Shown: one piece after another, positions 7,077-16,200 of the stretch
How positions within the stretch are numbered: position 1 is the first letter of the stretch
Layout of the letters: every line of letters starts with the position of its first letter
Origin: Opitutaceae bacterium
GTDB taxonomy: Bacteria > Verrucomicrobiota > Verrucomicrobiia > Opitutales > Opitutaceae
DNA: 20,971 nucleotides
Direction: 5' to 3'
Assembly: GCA_025352845.1 (NCBI GenBank)
Contig: JANXSC010000072.1
Coordinates: forward strand, 1-20,971
Notes under the pieces: generated by a model
Database searches by the model: none
What the model was told of the DNA's origin: nothing
The model's input: the letters and a program-made list of their open reading frames with translations, nothing else
Position numbers and translations under genes: made by a program

Positions 7077-8123
7077 TCAGCGCCGGTGCGCAACAGCGGA
7101 TCGCACAAACTCCCCGCAGGCCGCGTGGGCGCGCGCGGCGAGCGCGATGGGCGGGGTGGAGGGCTTGGCGGCCGCGAGCGCGCGCGTGACGGCGGCTTCG
7201 CTGGCGACGGTGGCCAGCAGCGGCGTGTGCAACGCGTGCGCGGCGGCGCGGAGTTTTTCGTTGGTGGAGAGCACGACGATTTTTGAGCCGGCCCACGCGC
7301 CGGCGATGGCGGCGTGGTAGCGCGCGGTGACGAGCCACTCGCCGCTGGGCCAGCGCGCGAGCACCTCCTTGAGTTCGGTGCCGGGCCGCTCGGGATTCAA
7401 CAGGCTCCAGCGCGCTTGTTCGATGGGCGGGAGGTTGCCATGCATCTCGCGTTCGGCTCCGGGCAGCTGCCGCGATTCCTGCACGAGCCAGATACGCTCG
7501 GTGGCGGGGAGGTGGCGCAGCGCATCGAGGCACGCGGTCTGGCCCGGCCAGTTGGCGTAATTGAAATTGGCGACGAAAGTCAGCCGCCGCAGCTGGGCCA
7601 CTGGCGGCGGGCAGTCGCGGAAAAAAATGTGCGCCAGGTCGGCCGCCGCGCGGATTGGCGGCGGAGAAGGCAACGAGCGGAGTCGCACGGCGGAGGCCTC
7701 GTCGCGCGTCCAGATGCCGGCGGCGTGCGTGCAGAGCCGTCGCACCTCGAGGTCGGAGAGTTCGGTGAGCGATTGCACGCCGACGCCAAGAAAATACATC
7801 GGCTTGCCCGCGTCGTGGCAAAACTGCGCCTCCGCCACGAGGTGATCGACGAACCACCGGGAAAGATCCAGTTGGAAGGGCGAGCCGCCGAGACCGAGCC
7901 AGGCGTCGCATTCGGCGATGCAGCGGGAGCGCTCGCGATTGTCGTAGGACAGCCAGGTGATCGAAGGGAAACGTTGCTGCAACGGCACGATCGCAAACGG
8001 CACGCAGCTCGTAAACGTGGCGTCCGGCGCATGCTCGCGCATCGCGGCGAGAAATCCCGCCAGCATGAAATCATCGCCGAGATTACCCGCGCCGTAGAAA
8101 TGGTGGCCGAGGTGGATGCGCAC
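7077..8123 (-). CDS. Polysaccharide pyruvyl transferase family protein
   Basis: A 348-residue protein of normal family length. It starts MRIHLGHHFYGAGNLGDDFM: the Gly-Asn-Leu-Gly-Asp-Asp motif (13-18) near the N-terminus is the hallmark of the CsaB/WcaK-like family. YFLGVGVQSL, IWTRDEASAVRL and a C-terminal VTARYHAAIAGAWAG segment (R-x-H) are also typical. Characterised members transfer pyruvate from phosphoenolpyruvate onto a sugar as a ketal, making the glycan acidic; CsaB does this to the wall polymer that anchors S-layer proteins. The start is a GTG at 8123, 24 bp after the TpsB stop and in the same operon. Some family members have other or unknown acceptors, so I call the family rather than the exact reaction. 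Confidence 0.85.
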   Translation of the reverse strand: MRIHLGHHFYGAGNLGDDFMLAGFLAAMREHAPDATFTSCVPFAIVPLQQRFPSITWLSYDNRERSRCIAECDAWLGLGGSPFQLDLSRWFVDHLVAEAQFCHDAGKPMYFLGVGVQSLTELSDLEVRRLCTHAAGIWTRDEASAVRLRSLPSPPPIRAAADLAHIFFRDCPPPVAQLRRLTFVANFNYANWPGQTACLDALRHLPATERIWLVQESRQLPGAEREMHGNLPPIEQARWSLLNPERPGTELKEVLARWPSGEWLVTARYHAAIAGAWAGSKIVVLSTNEKLRAAAHALHTPLLATVASEAAVTRALAAAKPSTPPIALAARAHAACGEFVRSAVAHRR

Positions 8124-8147
8124 CGAAGGCGTTTGGCGGGAACCGGC

Positions 8148-9908
8148 CTAGAATGCGAGCGTGGCTTTGAGGTGGGCTCGGGTGTGCTCTTCGACAACGA
8201 AAGGCAGCCGGGTGAGCTGCCAGCCATAGTCGGCGTTGAGCGAGAAATTGGTCGCCAGACTCATCCGCACGCCAACGCCCGCGCTGGCGAGCGGCTTGCG
8301 CTTGGGGTCCGTGTCGAATGCATAGCGCGATCGGCTGCTGGCCGCGTCATAGAAGACGAGGAATCGAGTTTCAAGCGGACCGCGGGTTTTGGAAATATGG
8401 GGTAGCGATTGGGTCAGCGCGGGGGCCAGCAAATCCGTCGTGAACACAAAAGCCTGATCGCCGGCGAACACGTTCTCGCGAAAACCCCGGACGCTGGTGC
8501 CGCCGCCGATGGTCATTTGCTCGCTGGGCATCAGGTTGTTGTTGGCCATCTGAAACACGGCGCGAGAGGAGAGATTCCAGCCGTTTTTGAGGTTGAGCAG
8601 CCGCTGAACCGAGAAATTTCCGTAAACGTAGCGCGGTGTCGCACCGGGTCGCGTCGCATTGAAGGCGGCTTCGCTGTTGCGGGAATTCACCCGGCCCGGG
8701 CTCAGGGTGAAATTGGCTCCGAATCCCCAGGCGCCGCGCTGGTCGCGCCGAACGGCGGAGGCGCCAAGGGTGAGCTGAAAGATATCGGCCGTAACTCCGG
8801 GAAGCTCGAACGGGTTCGCATGCGGATCCCACGTGAGGCTGTTGTTGGTCTCTTTGAACGACACGGCGGCATACGCGTCGATCGGGTTGAGGCCGGCTCG
8901 CAGCGGCACTGTGTAGCGCAGGTCGGTCGTGAGGGTCTTGCCGTCTTGTTTGAAGAGGCCGTTGAGGAACTCCGGTTGCGCGTGCAAATACGAGGCGCTG
9001 AGCTGCACATAATGCCGCCAAGGCAGCGGCACGCGGTAATCGAAGCCGTGACCTTGGTAAACGCGCGTTTTTTCCGTGGTGATATACTGGTAGGAGACCT
9101 GATGGTCCAAACCCCAGAGATTGGCGTAGGAGGCGGACGCGATGAAGTGGCTGAGGCCGAGAATTTCATTGCCGGCGTTGGCGTAACTCGCAGATAAGCG
9201 CAGCGGCAGCGCGTCCTGCACCGCGACCGTGAGGTCGGCCTCGCTGGAATTGGGAACGGGATCGAGCTTAACGCGGACGCGGCGGAACGGATTGTTGTTG
9301 GTCCAGTTGAGGGCCTGATCGAGATCGGCCCACTTGACGATGCCACCCTGTTCGATGCGCAGCTTCTGTCGCAGCAGGGATTCGCTGAACCAACGCGTGC
9401 CCTGCACGTTGATGTTGCGAATTTTCCACGGGATGGTCTGGGCCTTTTCGGCCAGTTCGACCATGGTGGGCCCGAGCTGGACGATCACGCGCAGGACTCC
9501 CGCACCAATGTTCTGGCTCGGTATGACCGCACTGGCTTGCGGGCGATTGTTTTGCCGCAGGAAATTCTCGATGACCTGCGCGATCGCGGCGAGCAGGCCC
9601 TCCTCGACGATCCGGTTTTCCCCGGCGGCAAGTCGCTTGCTCAATTCGCCGAGATCGATCGAAGAAAGGGCTGGCGACAGCACGACGAAATCCGAGTCGG
9701 CAGGCGGCACAAACGTGTTGGCGACATCGATGCTCTCCGTGAGGACGATTTTACGGAGCGCATGACCCGTCGTCGGTATGGTCGGAGCGGGTGCGGCAGT
9801 CGGAGCTGCTGTGGGAGCCGGATCGCCTGCCTGAGCATGCGCAAGGGATCCCACAGCGGCGGCACCCAGACACAGACCGACAAAGAGAATTTCTTTCCTA
9901 GGAATCAT
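8148..9908 (-). CDS. Two-partner secretion outer-membrane transporter (TpsB, FhaC/ShlB family)
   Basis: A 586-residue protein. The ATG at 9908 gives a good signal peptide (MIPRKEILFVGLCLGAAAVG..LAHA, cleavage near residue 25); the frame is open to 9989 but the added residues are polar. A Pro/Ala-rich linker (residues ~27-45) is followed by two POTRA-like regions: one around 50-150 and one beginning IRNINVQGTRWFSESLL, which includes NNPFRRVRVKLDPVPNSSEADL. The rest is a beta-barrel with alternating strands and the VRGF motif at 473-476 (TIGGGTSVRGFRE), the conserved L6 signature of Omp85/TpsB proteins. The C-terminus ends in Phe (LKATLAF), usual for outer-membrane barrels. Its likely cargo is the TpsA encoded divergently at 13231. 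One gene, the STT3-like one, lies between them, and TpsB is co-oriented with glycosyltransferases. Confidence 0.93.
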   Translation of the reverse strand: MIPRKEILFVGLCLGAAAVGSLAHAQAGDPAPTAAPTAAPAPTIPTTGHALRKIVLTESIDVANTFVPPADSDFVVLSPALSSIDLGELSKRLAAGENRIVEEGLLAAIAQVIENFLRQNNRPQASAVIPSQNIGAGVLRVIVQLGPTMVELAEKAQTIPWKIRNINVQGTRWFSESLLRQKLRIEQGGIVKWADLDQALNWTNNNPFRRVRVKLDPVPNSSEADLTVAVQDALPLRLSASYANAGNEILGLSHFIASASYANLWGLDHQVSYQYITTEKTRVYQGHGFDYRVPLPWRHYVQLSASYLHAQPEFLNGLFKQDGKTLTTDLRYTVPLRAGLNPIDAYAAVSFKETNNSLTWDPHANPFELPGVTADIFQLTLGASAVRRDQRGAWGFGANFTLSPGRVNSRNSEAAFNATRPGATPRYVYGNFSVQRLLNLKNGWNLSSRAVFQMANNNLMPSEQMTIGGGTSVRGFRENVFAGDQAFVFTTDLLAPALTQSLPHISKTRGPLETRFLVFYDAASSRSRYAFDTDPKRKPLASAGVGVRMSLATNFSLNADYGWQLTRLPFVVEEHTRAHLKATLAF

Positions 9909-9997
9909 GAGAGCTATCCGAGACCTGTGAGGTTGGGCATTGTTCATTGCAAAGCAGAAATCCCGACGAAGCGGCTCCCGCGGCGTCAATGGACGAC

Positions 9998-10026
9998 GGG
10001 TGCGGCGGGCAGGCGGTTCCGCACCC
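9998..10026. promoter_or_regulatory. Hairpin in the gap between the STT3-like gene and tpsB
   Basis: The 133-bp gap 9909-10041 contains GGGTGCGG (9998-10005) and its reverse complement CCGCACCC (10019-10026), an 8-bp GC-rich stem with a 13-nt loop. There is no T-run after it on the minus strand, so it is not a standard terminator. It could stabilise or process the operon mRNA, or be incidental. Confidence 0.3.
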
Positions 10027-10041
10027 CCCCCGTGGAACGCT

Positions 10042-12648
10042 TCAGTATCTCAAGGGCTTCCCGGTTTTGAGAATCGCCAGACGCTGCTCAAAAATCTGCA
10101 CCAGCGATGCATCGCCTTTGACCCGGGCATTGGCGACGGCGCGATCGCCTGCCTCGATTGCCTCCGGAAACCGGCCGTTTTCGGCGAGGGCGCCGGCGAG
10201 GGTATTGAGATAGAACGGGGAGTTCGGATCGGCCTTGTGGCATTCCTGGGCAAGCTCGAGCGCCTCCTTGGCGTTTCGCAGGGAATCGTCTTTGCTCGTC
10301 GCCAAAATCCATGAGAGATAGCACACGATTTCGAGGTGCCTGCTCTCCGCCAGCGCGGCCCGATAGGTGCGAATCGCGAGTGCGTGCTGACCCTGGTTGT
10401 AGAAAAGTCCCGCGGTGTTGATGTAAAGGGCCGGGCGTTCCGCCGCAGGAGCGAGCGCAATGCCTTTTAGCATGTGATTGGCCGCCTCGACCCAGCTATG
10501 CCGGGCGAGCAGTAGTTCGCCCTTGCGGAGCCACGGCTGGTAAGCCTGCGGCGCCTTCGTGAGCAGGATATCGAGCGTGCGGTCCGCGTCCTCGAGCGCG
10601 CCCTGGGCGATTTGGGCCAGGGCGACGTTGTAGATCGCCTCAATCAGGTTCTGATTGAAGTTCACCTTGAAGAGCATGACGACGTGGTTGAGCGTCTTCA
10701 AATCGTCGGGCACCGTGTAGGGGATCATTTGCAGCCATTGCGGCACCACTTTGTCCGCGAAGAGCCGGTAGCCGAAGCACTGCTTGATCTCGGCGGCGGT
10801 CGCCTGCGGGTGGAGGAGCTCGTAGTATTGCGCGATGAAGTTCTCCTCCGCGAGCAAGGCGATGTGGGTGACGCCATGTTTCCGAATCAACTCGGCCGCC
10901 TCGACCTCGTTGCGCGCCCCGAGCATGGCGGCGGCGGCCTTGAGGCCGTCGCTGTTTTCCCAATACAGCGTGCCCAGCGTCTGGAACCGGCCGTAGTAGC
11001 CGATCTGCGTGGAGGCATTGGGGCTGGACAGCAGCGTGATCTCGCCGGCGGGCTGCGTGGCCCGGAGCGCCGCGGCGATGTCCCGCGCGAGCGCGGCGTT
11101 GGCGTCCTTGAGTGCCACCCGGCGCGCAGTGACCTCGCCCGCGGAGTTTATCATGCGCATGATGCCGGTCGGAAGAAAGACGATGCCCAGAAGCGCCAGG
11201 GCGGCCGCCCAGCGGACGACGGGGCGAAACGATCCGGTCCAGCAGGCGAGGACCACGATCGCGAGGCAGACTTGCGCGCCGCTGGCGTTGAGCAGCCAGC
11301 GCGATTGCGCCCATGCCATCACGGTGAGCATGGCGGCGACAAAGGTCGCCAGCCACAACACCGTGGGGCTTTCGCGGCGCCGGTAGGTCAGCGTGGCGAT
11401 CGCGGCGATTAACGGGAGGCTGTCGACCACGATGACCTGAAACACCATCCTGCCGTTGAACCCGCGGAGCGTCCGCCACAACGGCAGGAACTCCTGGATA
11501 TAGTCGTTGTGCAGCCGCGCCATGAAGGGGTCGAACAGCGTGAACACCCTGGTGCCGCCGATCACCATGGTCACGGGCGCGACCGAGACGGCAAGCAGCG
11601 GCCAGATGAGCTGGCCGAGATTGTTCCAGCGTCGCTCACGCGGGGCTAGCCATCGTTCGCCAAACTGGGCGATCAGTTCGCCGCCACCGAGCCACGCCAA
11701 GGCGTGAAACGGGTGATTCGGCTCCAGCCGGAATCCCAGGTGATTCGGAAAATATTCGACTAGATAAAAGACAATGCTGGCGATCGCCCCCGTCCGACCC
11801 CAAAACCGCCAGACGCCGCCTTCGAACACCGCCCCCTGTTTCTGCGCGGTGCGGCCATGCACCAACAGGGTGAAAACTCCGGCGACCCCCGCGATCGCAA
11901 TGGATGGGATGACCGAGGCTGCGCTCACCCATAGTCCGCAGGCGCCGGCAATCGCGGAGAACATGGCCGCACCACGAGCGGCCTGGGGAGAGTCGGGCAG
12001 GAGCGGCAGTGTGTCGGGCTGCCGCTCCCGCCACCAACCGCCCCCCATCATGATCAACCCCAGCACCATGCCAAGGACCGCCACGGTAAGGAGTCCATGA
12101 TGGTCAACGTAGGTCGGAAAAAACCCTTCGAAAATACGATCGTTGCAGGTCATGGCCGCAACCAGCAGGACGCCGGCAATCACTCCCGCTCGGCGCGTCA
12201 GCCATGCGGATAGGATAATCGTCAGCGCCAGCAACGCCGTCGCGTTAAGCCATACGGTCGCTTTTTCAACCGAAGCCGCGATGGGGTCCCCCGTGAACAG
12301 ATGGTGAATTTGCCCTGCGCCGGCGATGGCCCAAGCCCAGGCTGAATTCCAATGCACCTCCCGCCCGCCGGGGGCATTGTCAATCATGGTGTGCCGTAGC
12401 CGCAGATCGGGTCCTTCGATCAGGGCCAGAGCATGTCGCACCCACACTTCGGCGTCGGCGGCGAATGCCGGATATGCTTGTTTTAGTGGTGTGCTGGCGA
12501 CAGGTGCGCCGCGAAGACCCAGCTGGCCGACGATCCCAAGGTAATCCTGCACCAAGCCCGCCTGGTAGAAGAGCATGAACGCCGCGAGGGCCCACGCGCC
12601 GACCAAAACGAACCAGCGGACCCGATAGCTTTCCTGGCTTAATTGCAT
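10042..12648 (-). CDS. STT3-like GT-C membrane protein with C-terminal TPR repeats
   Basis: An 868-residue protein. After a first membrane helix (12-30) comes an extracytoplasmic loop with D65 (DAEVWVRHAL), D90 and REVHW (96-100). After further helices comes a VDHHG motif with D182-H183-H184. This order (Asp loop, D..P.G..W, then DHH) matches the STT3/PglB/AglB oligosaccharyltransferase family. About a dozen hydrophobic segments follow up to about residue 530. The last ~180 residues are TPR-like helical repeats (for example NTAGLFYNQGQHALAIRTYR). I find no WWD motif; the equivalent region reads SSPNASTQIGYYG. The frame is open to 12795, but that part crosses a hairpin repeat and is not protein-like, so the ATG at 12648 is preferred. 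It is first in the operon, upstream of tpsB. It may transfer a lipid-linked glycan to protein or be another GT-C enzyme. Confidence 0.75.
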   Translation of the reverse strand: MQLSQESYRVRWFVLVGAWALAAFMLFYQAGLVQDYLGIVGQLGLRGAPVASTPLKQAYPAFAADAEVWVRHALALIEGPDLRLRHTMIDNAPGGREVHWNSAWAWAIAGAGQIHHLFTGDPIAASVEKATVWLNATALLALTIILSAWLTRRAGVIAGVLLVAAMTCNDRIFEGFFPTYVDHHGLLTVAVLGMVLGLIMMGGGWWRERQPDTLPLLPDSPQAARGAAMFSAIAGACGLWVSAASVIPSIAIAGVAGVFTLLVHGRTAQKQGAVFEGGVWRFWGRTGAIASIVFYLVEYFPNHLGFRLEPNHPFHALAWLGGGELIAQFGERWLAPRERRWNNLGQLIWPLLAVSVAPVTMVIGGTRVFTLFDPFMARLHNDYIQEFLPLWRTLRGFNGRMVFQVIVVDSLPLIAAIATLTYRRRESPTVLWLATFVAAMLTVMAWAQSRWLLNASGAQVCLAIVVLACWTGSFRPVVRWAAALALLGIVFLPTGIMRMINSAGEVTARRVALKDANAALARDIAAALRATQPAGEITLLSSPNASTQIGYYGRFQTLGTLYWENSDGLKAAAAMLGARNEVEAAELIRKHGVTHIALLAEENFIAQYYELLHPQATAAEIKQCFGYRLFADKVVPQWLQMIPYTVPDDLKTLNHVVMLFKVNFNQNLIEAIYNVALAQIAQGALEDADRTLDILLTKAPQAYQPWLRKGELLLARHSWVEAANHMLKGIALAPAAERPALYINTAGLFYNQGQHALAIRTYRAALAESRHLEIVCYLSWILATSKDDSLRNAKEALELAQECHKADPNSPFYLNTLAGALAENGRFPEAIEAGDRAVANARVKGDASLVQIFEQRLAILKTGKPLRY

Positions 12649-12756
12649 AATGAACCCAAAGGAATGAAACGAGAGACGGGCGGTTGCCGAGTGAAAAATC
12701 ACGCGAGCCTGCATATGGGGTCCGGGGTCTTTTGTTTTGCATCCGCCTTGCTGGAG

Positions 12757-12776
12757 ACGCGGCGCCCTCGCCGCGT
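12757..12776. repeat. REP-like hairpin upstream of the STT3-like gene
   Basis: ACGCGGCG (12757-12764) and CGCCGCGT (12769-12776) form a perfect 8-bp stem with a CCCT loop. It sits in the context CTGGAG ahead of the stem, which I recall as a dispersed repeat in related genomes. The open frame that would extend the downstream gene to 12795 is translated through this element, which argues against that start. Confidence 0.6.
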
Positions 12777-12922
12777 TTGCGCGTCCCACGCTCAACTCTC
12801 CCTTGATTTGTGACCGGTTCGGGGGCGCAAATCAATTTTTGTGCGCCTGAACCGCCCTCGGGGAGCGAGGCTTGACCGGAGCCGCAGGGCGTTCGCGCAC
12901 GGAATTTGTCGGGCAGTATTTT

Positions 12923-12978
12923 GCGTCGGGGAGCGAGGCCTGAGGTTAATGAGGGGTTCAGGCGTCGCTCCGCGACGC
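12923..12978. repeat. Long imperfect inverted repeat upstream of tpsA
   Basis: Two 21-nt arms, 12923-12943 and 12958-12978, are reverse complements with two mismatches and a 14-nt spacer. The right arm also contains its own perfect hairpin GCGTCGC-TCC-GCGACGC (12962-12978). A partial third copy of the left arm, CGGGGAGCGAGGCTTGA, lies in the same orientation at about 12858-12874. It may be a mobile palindromic element or a regulatory structure about 250 bp ahead of the exoprotein start. Confidence 0.7.
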
Positions 12979-13230
12979 AGTCTGTATTGGAAACACGGCT
13001 CCGGGGGCTGAGGCCCACGGTTATTTCACTACTTCCGTCCGCGACTGCTCAAAACCTCTTTTGCTCCCAAAAGATCATGACTCACGAGAACGACCGAGGC
13101 AGTGCTGGGTCTGTCACACCGGGGCGACCGTTCTTGGTCTGCTGCAAAATGTGCTTGCCAGCGCTGCGGCTTATTTCATCTGCTCTTCAAGTTAGGCGTA
13201 ATCTAGTCACAAACTGCTCATCTATCACAA

Positions 13231-16200
13231 ATGAAAAAAGCACCTCCCGTTAGGTTGTCTCTTCGTAAGTTGTTCATCGCGATGCTGGCCGTAGGGCCAA
13301 TCGCCATACTACCGAGCCCATTGCTCGCCACCGTGCCGACAGCGATACCGTTCACTGTCACGAGCGGAACTGCCACGTGGAATGCCGCTGGCACCACCGG
13401 CACCATTAATTCCTCCAATCGCGCCGTGCTCACTTGGGGCACGACCGCCGGGACGGTCCCTTTGCCATATCTCGGGATCACTGACGGCACGACGGTTTCT
13501 AATTTTAACATCCTCTCCGGTGAGACTTTCAATTTCGTGCTGCCCTCCGGCGGCGCAGTTTTGAACCGTGTTTCGGCGGGGAGTAACACGACCAATTCTA
13601 TTTTCAATAGCTTGGGCGCGGCGGCCGCCGTCGTCAACGGCCAGCTGCTCTCCAATGGGCAGGTCGTAATTCTGGCCAACGGTAACATCATCGTCGGCGC
13701 AGGAGCGCAGATCAGCACCGCCAGCGGGCTCGTGCTCTCGACGCTCGCGGAAACCGATTTCGGCTTCACGGCGACCGGAAATCTGGCGTTGAGCGGTGCC
13801 TCGCAGGGCACCATCTACCTTGGCACCGGCACGGCAGTGGCGAGCGCCATTGGCAACCTCTCCTCTTACGCTGGCACCGTCACCTCAAACAACCTTACGG
13901 TTTCCGGTGACATGATCCTCGGACAGACTGGCAGCGGCACCGGCTTGGTGCTGACGTCCGCCAGTCCCACCACGGTCGGCGGCAATTTCACCGCCACAAG
14001 CAACAATGGAGCCATCACGCAGGGAGCTGGCTCACTTTTGGCCGCGAACGGCATCACGAGCCTTTCTTCCGGCACGGCGCCAATCACCCTCGGCACAGCG
14101 ACCAATGATTTCAAGACGCTCACGATCAACACGACTGGCCTTCTCGGCAATGCCACTGTCGTGGATGCAAATATCATCACCTTGGGCGCATCCAATATTG
14201 GCGGCGACCTTAGCGTGACGGCGGCCGGCACGCTCGATACCACTGCGATTGCGTCGAGCGGCACGCTCGCCATCGGCGGCAATGCGACGATCATTGCGAC
14301 TGGGGCTGCCAACAACAGCGGCATCAACATCCAAAACAGCAGCACCGTTGCTGGTGCCCTCCTGCTCTCGGCGGCCAATGCGAGCGTGACTTGGAATGGC
14401 GTCGGCAATCTGACGCTTGGCAATTCAACTGCTGCGGGCGCTACGCTCACGGCCGGCGTGCGGTCCAATCTTACCGTCACCACGAACAACGTTCTGACCA
14501 TCGGCAACACTGTTTCGGTGACGGCCGCAACCACGAACAACGGTGTCATCACTCTCACGGGTGGAAGCATTGTCCAAAACGCGAATGTCACGACTGCTAG
14601 CGGTAACGGGACTCTCACCTTGAACGCTACAGCTGCGGGCGGAAACATCACCCTTGGTAACGTCACGAATAGCGGCAGCGGTGGCGTCGCGCTCCGCACG
14701 GCTGGTGGTAGCATCAACCAAGTCGCCGGGACGACGATTGTCACGGCCAATGTTACGGGACAGACTTCCGTGGTCAACGTGGGCACTGGAACGGCCAATC
14801 TGACGAACGCCAACAATTTCGGCACTGGCACCATCCTTCAAGTCACGGCCGGCACCGCGACCGTCAATAATACCGGCGCGACGGGCTCATTGACGCTCGG
14901 CACGACAAATGTCACCGGCAACTATGCTGTCCTCAATAATGGCGCTTCGAACACCGGCGTTGTCATCGGGACTGGTCTTGGTTCTGCCGGCCAAAGCATC
15001 ACGGTCGGTGGTGTGCTCAGCATCTCCACCGCTGGCACGGGCACGATTACTGACAATGACTACTCACCGCAGAACATCTTCGGCGGTCTGAACCTCACGG
15101 CCGGGAGCGGAGCGGTCACTTTGGATGCGGCGGTGGCCAACGGTTCGTTGTCGCCCAGCGTGCAATACGGTCAGATCAAGATTAACACCACGGGCGCGGC
15201 GACCATCGCCGAGCGCACTACCGTGAATCTCGGTAACATCACGGCGGCCAGCCTGAATGCCACCAGCACACAGGGTGGGATTATCAACACCGGCGACTTG
15301 AACATCACTGGGGCCGCCAGCTTCACGTCGAATGTAAGTTCGACCAGTGTGATCACCAACGGCACGAACAGCATCGGCACGGCGAACTTCCTCGCTTCCG
15401 GTGGTGCCCTCACGGTTGCCGGCGGCGGTGTGACCCTCGGTGCCACGACCAATGTTACCAGTGGCGATTTGCTCATCACCTCGACCAATGGCGGTGTGAT
15501 CACCCTCGGCGGCGCGACGGTCGCGGGCAGCCTGACCATCAACTCCTCGGATAGTATCACGACCGCGGCTTTGACCAACACCACCGTTGGCGGTAACCTT
15601 TCGCTCACCGCGACGAATACCGGCGCTACTTCGATCAATCAGAACGCTACCGGTTTCCTGAAAATCACTGGAACGACCACGATTGCATCGTCGGGTAACG
15701 TGACGCTTAACTCTGGCAATGACTTCATTGGCCCGGTGGTCCTCAATCAGGCGGCAACCACCGGCGACGCGACCATCGGTTCTGCTAGGAATCTCACGAT
15801 TTCCGGTGTCTCGGGTGGCTTGGTCACCGCGCTTGCGGGGTCCCCCGCCGGCGTTTCGATCGACAATCCGTGGAACCTAGTCATAGGCAATCTCACCGTC
15901 GGCTCGCTCAGCGCGAATGCGACGAATGGTGGCGGTGGCAACTCCGGCACGATTACCCAGGCGGCGGGCACGTCGATTTTCAGCTATGGCTTGACGCAGT
16001 TTACATCACAGAATGCCAATATTATAGTTGGGAATAACGGCAACAACTTCGGCCGCGTTGAGGCGAAAGTGAACGGCACCGACGCCAGCCGCACGGTGAC
16101 GATCGTTGAGGACGGCACCATGAAGGTCGGCAATCTGTCGAGCCGTGGTAGTTCCAGCCTAACCAGCCGATTCGGCAGCATCATCGAAGACCCGGCGGCG

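Larger units (their letters stand above)
12649..13230. promoter_or_regulatory. Divergent intergenic region between the glycan/tpsB operon and tpsA
   Basis: This 582-bp non-coding stretch must hold promoters for both the minus-strand operon and the plus-strand exoprotein gene. It contains a REP-like hairpin at 12757-12776 and a larger inverted repeat at 12923-12978, with an extra partial copy of one arm near 12858-12872. The last 100 bp before 13231 are AT-richer, as expected for a promoter, but I cannot point to a convincing -35/-10 pair. No small gene could be supported here: the short open frames run through the repeats. Confidence 0.6.

Noticed and set aside
9909..9989. Longer start for TpsB at 9989 or 9947
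   Set aside because: These would bury the signal peptide behind 13-27 polar residues. The start at 9908 gives a standard signal sequence.
12649..12795. 49-residue N-terminal extension of the STT3-like gene
   Set aside because: It is translated through a REP-like hairpin and lacks protein character. The ATG at 12648 places the first membrane helix near the N-terminus.
13866..14834. Minus-strand open frame inside tpsA that looks hydrophobic, like a membrane protein
   Set aside because: The Val/Pro/Leu-rich composition is what the complement of Asn/Thr/Gly/Ala codons gives. Similar frames recur all along tpsA, so it reflects codon bias.
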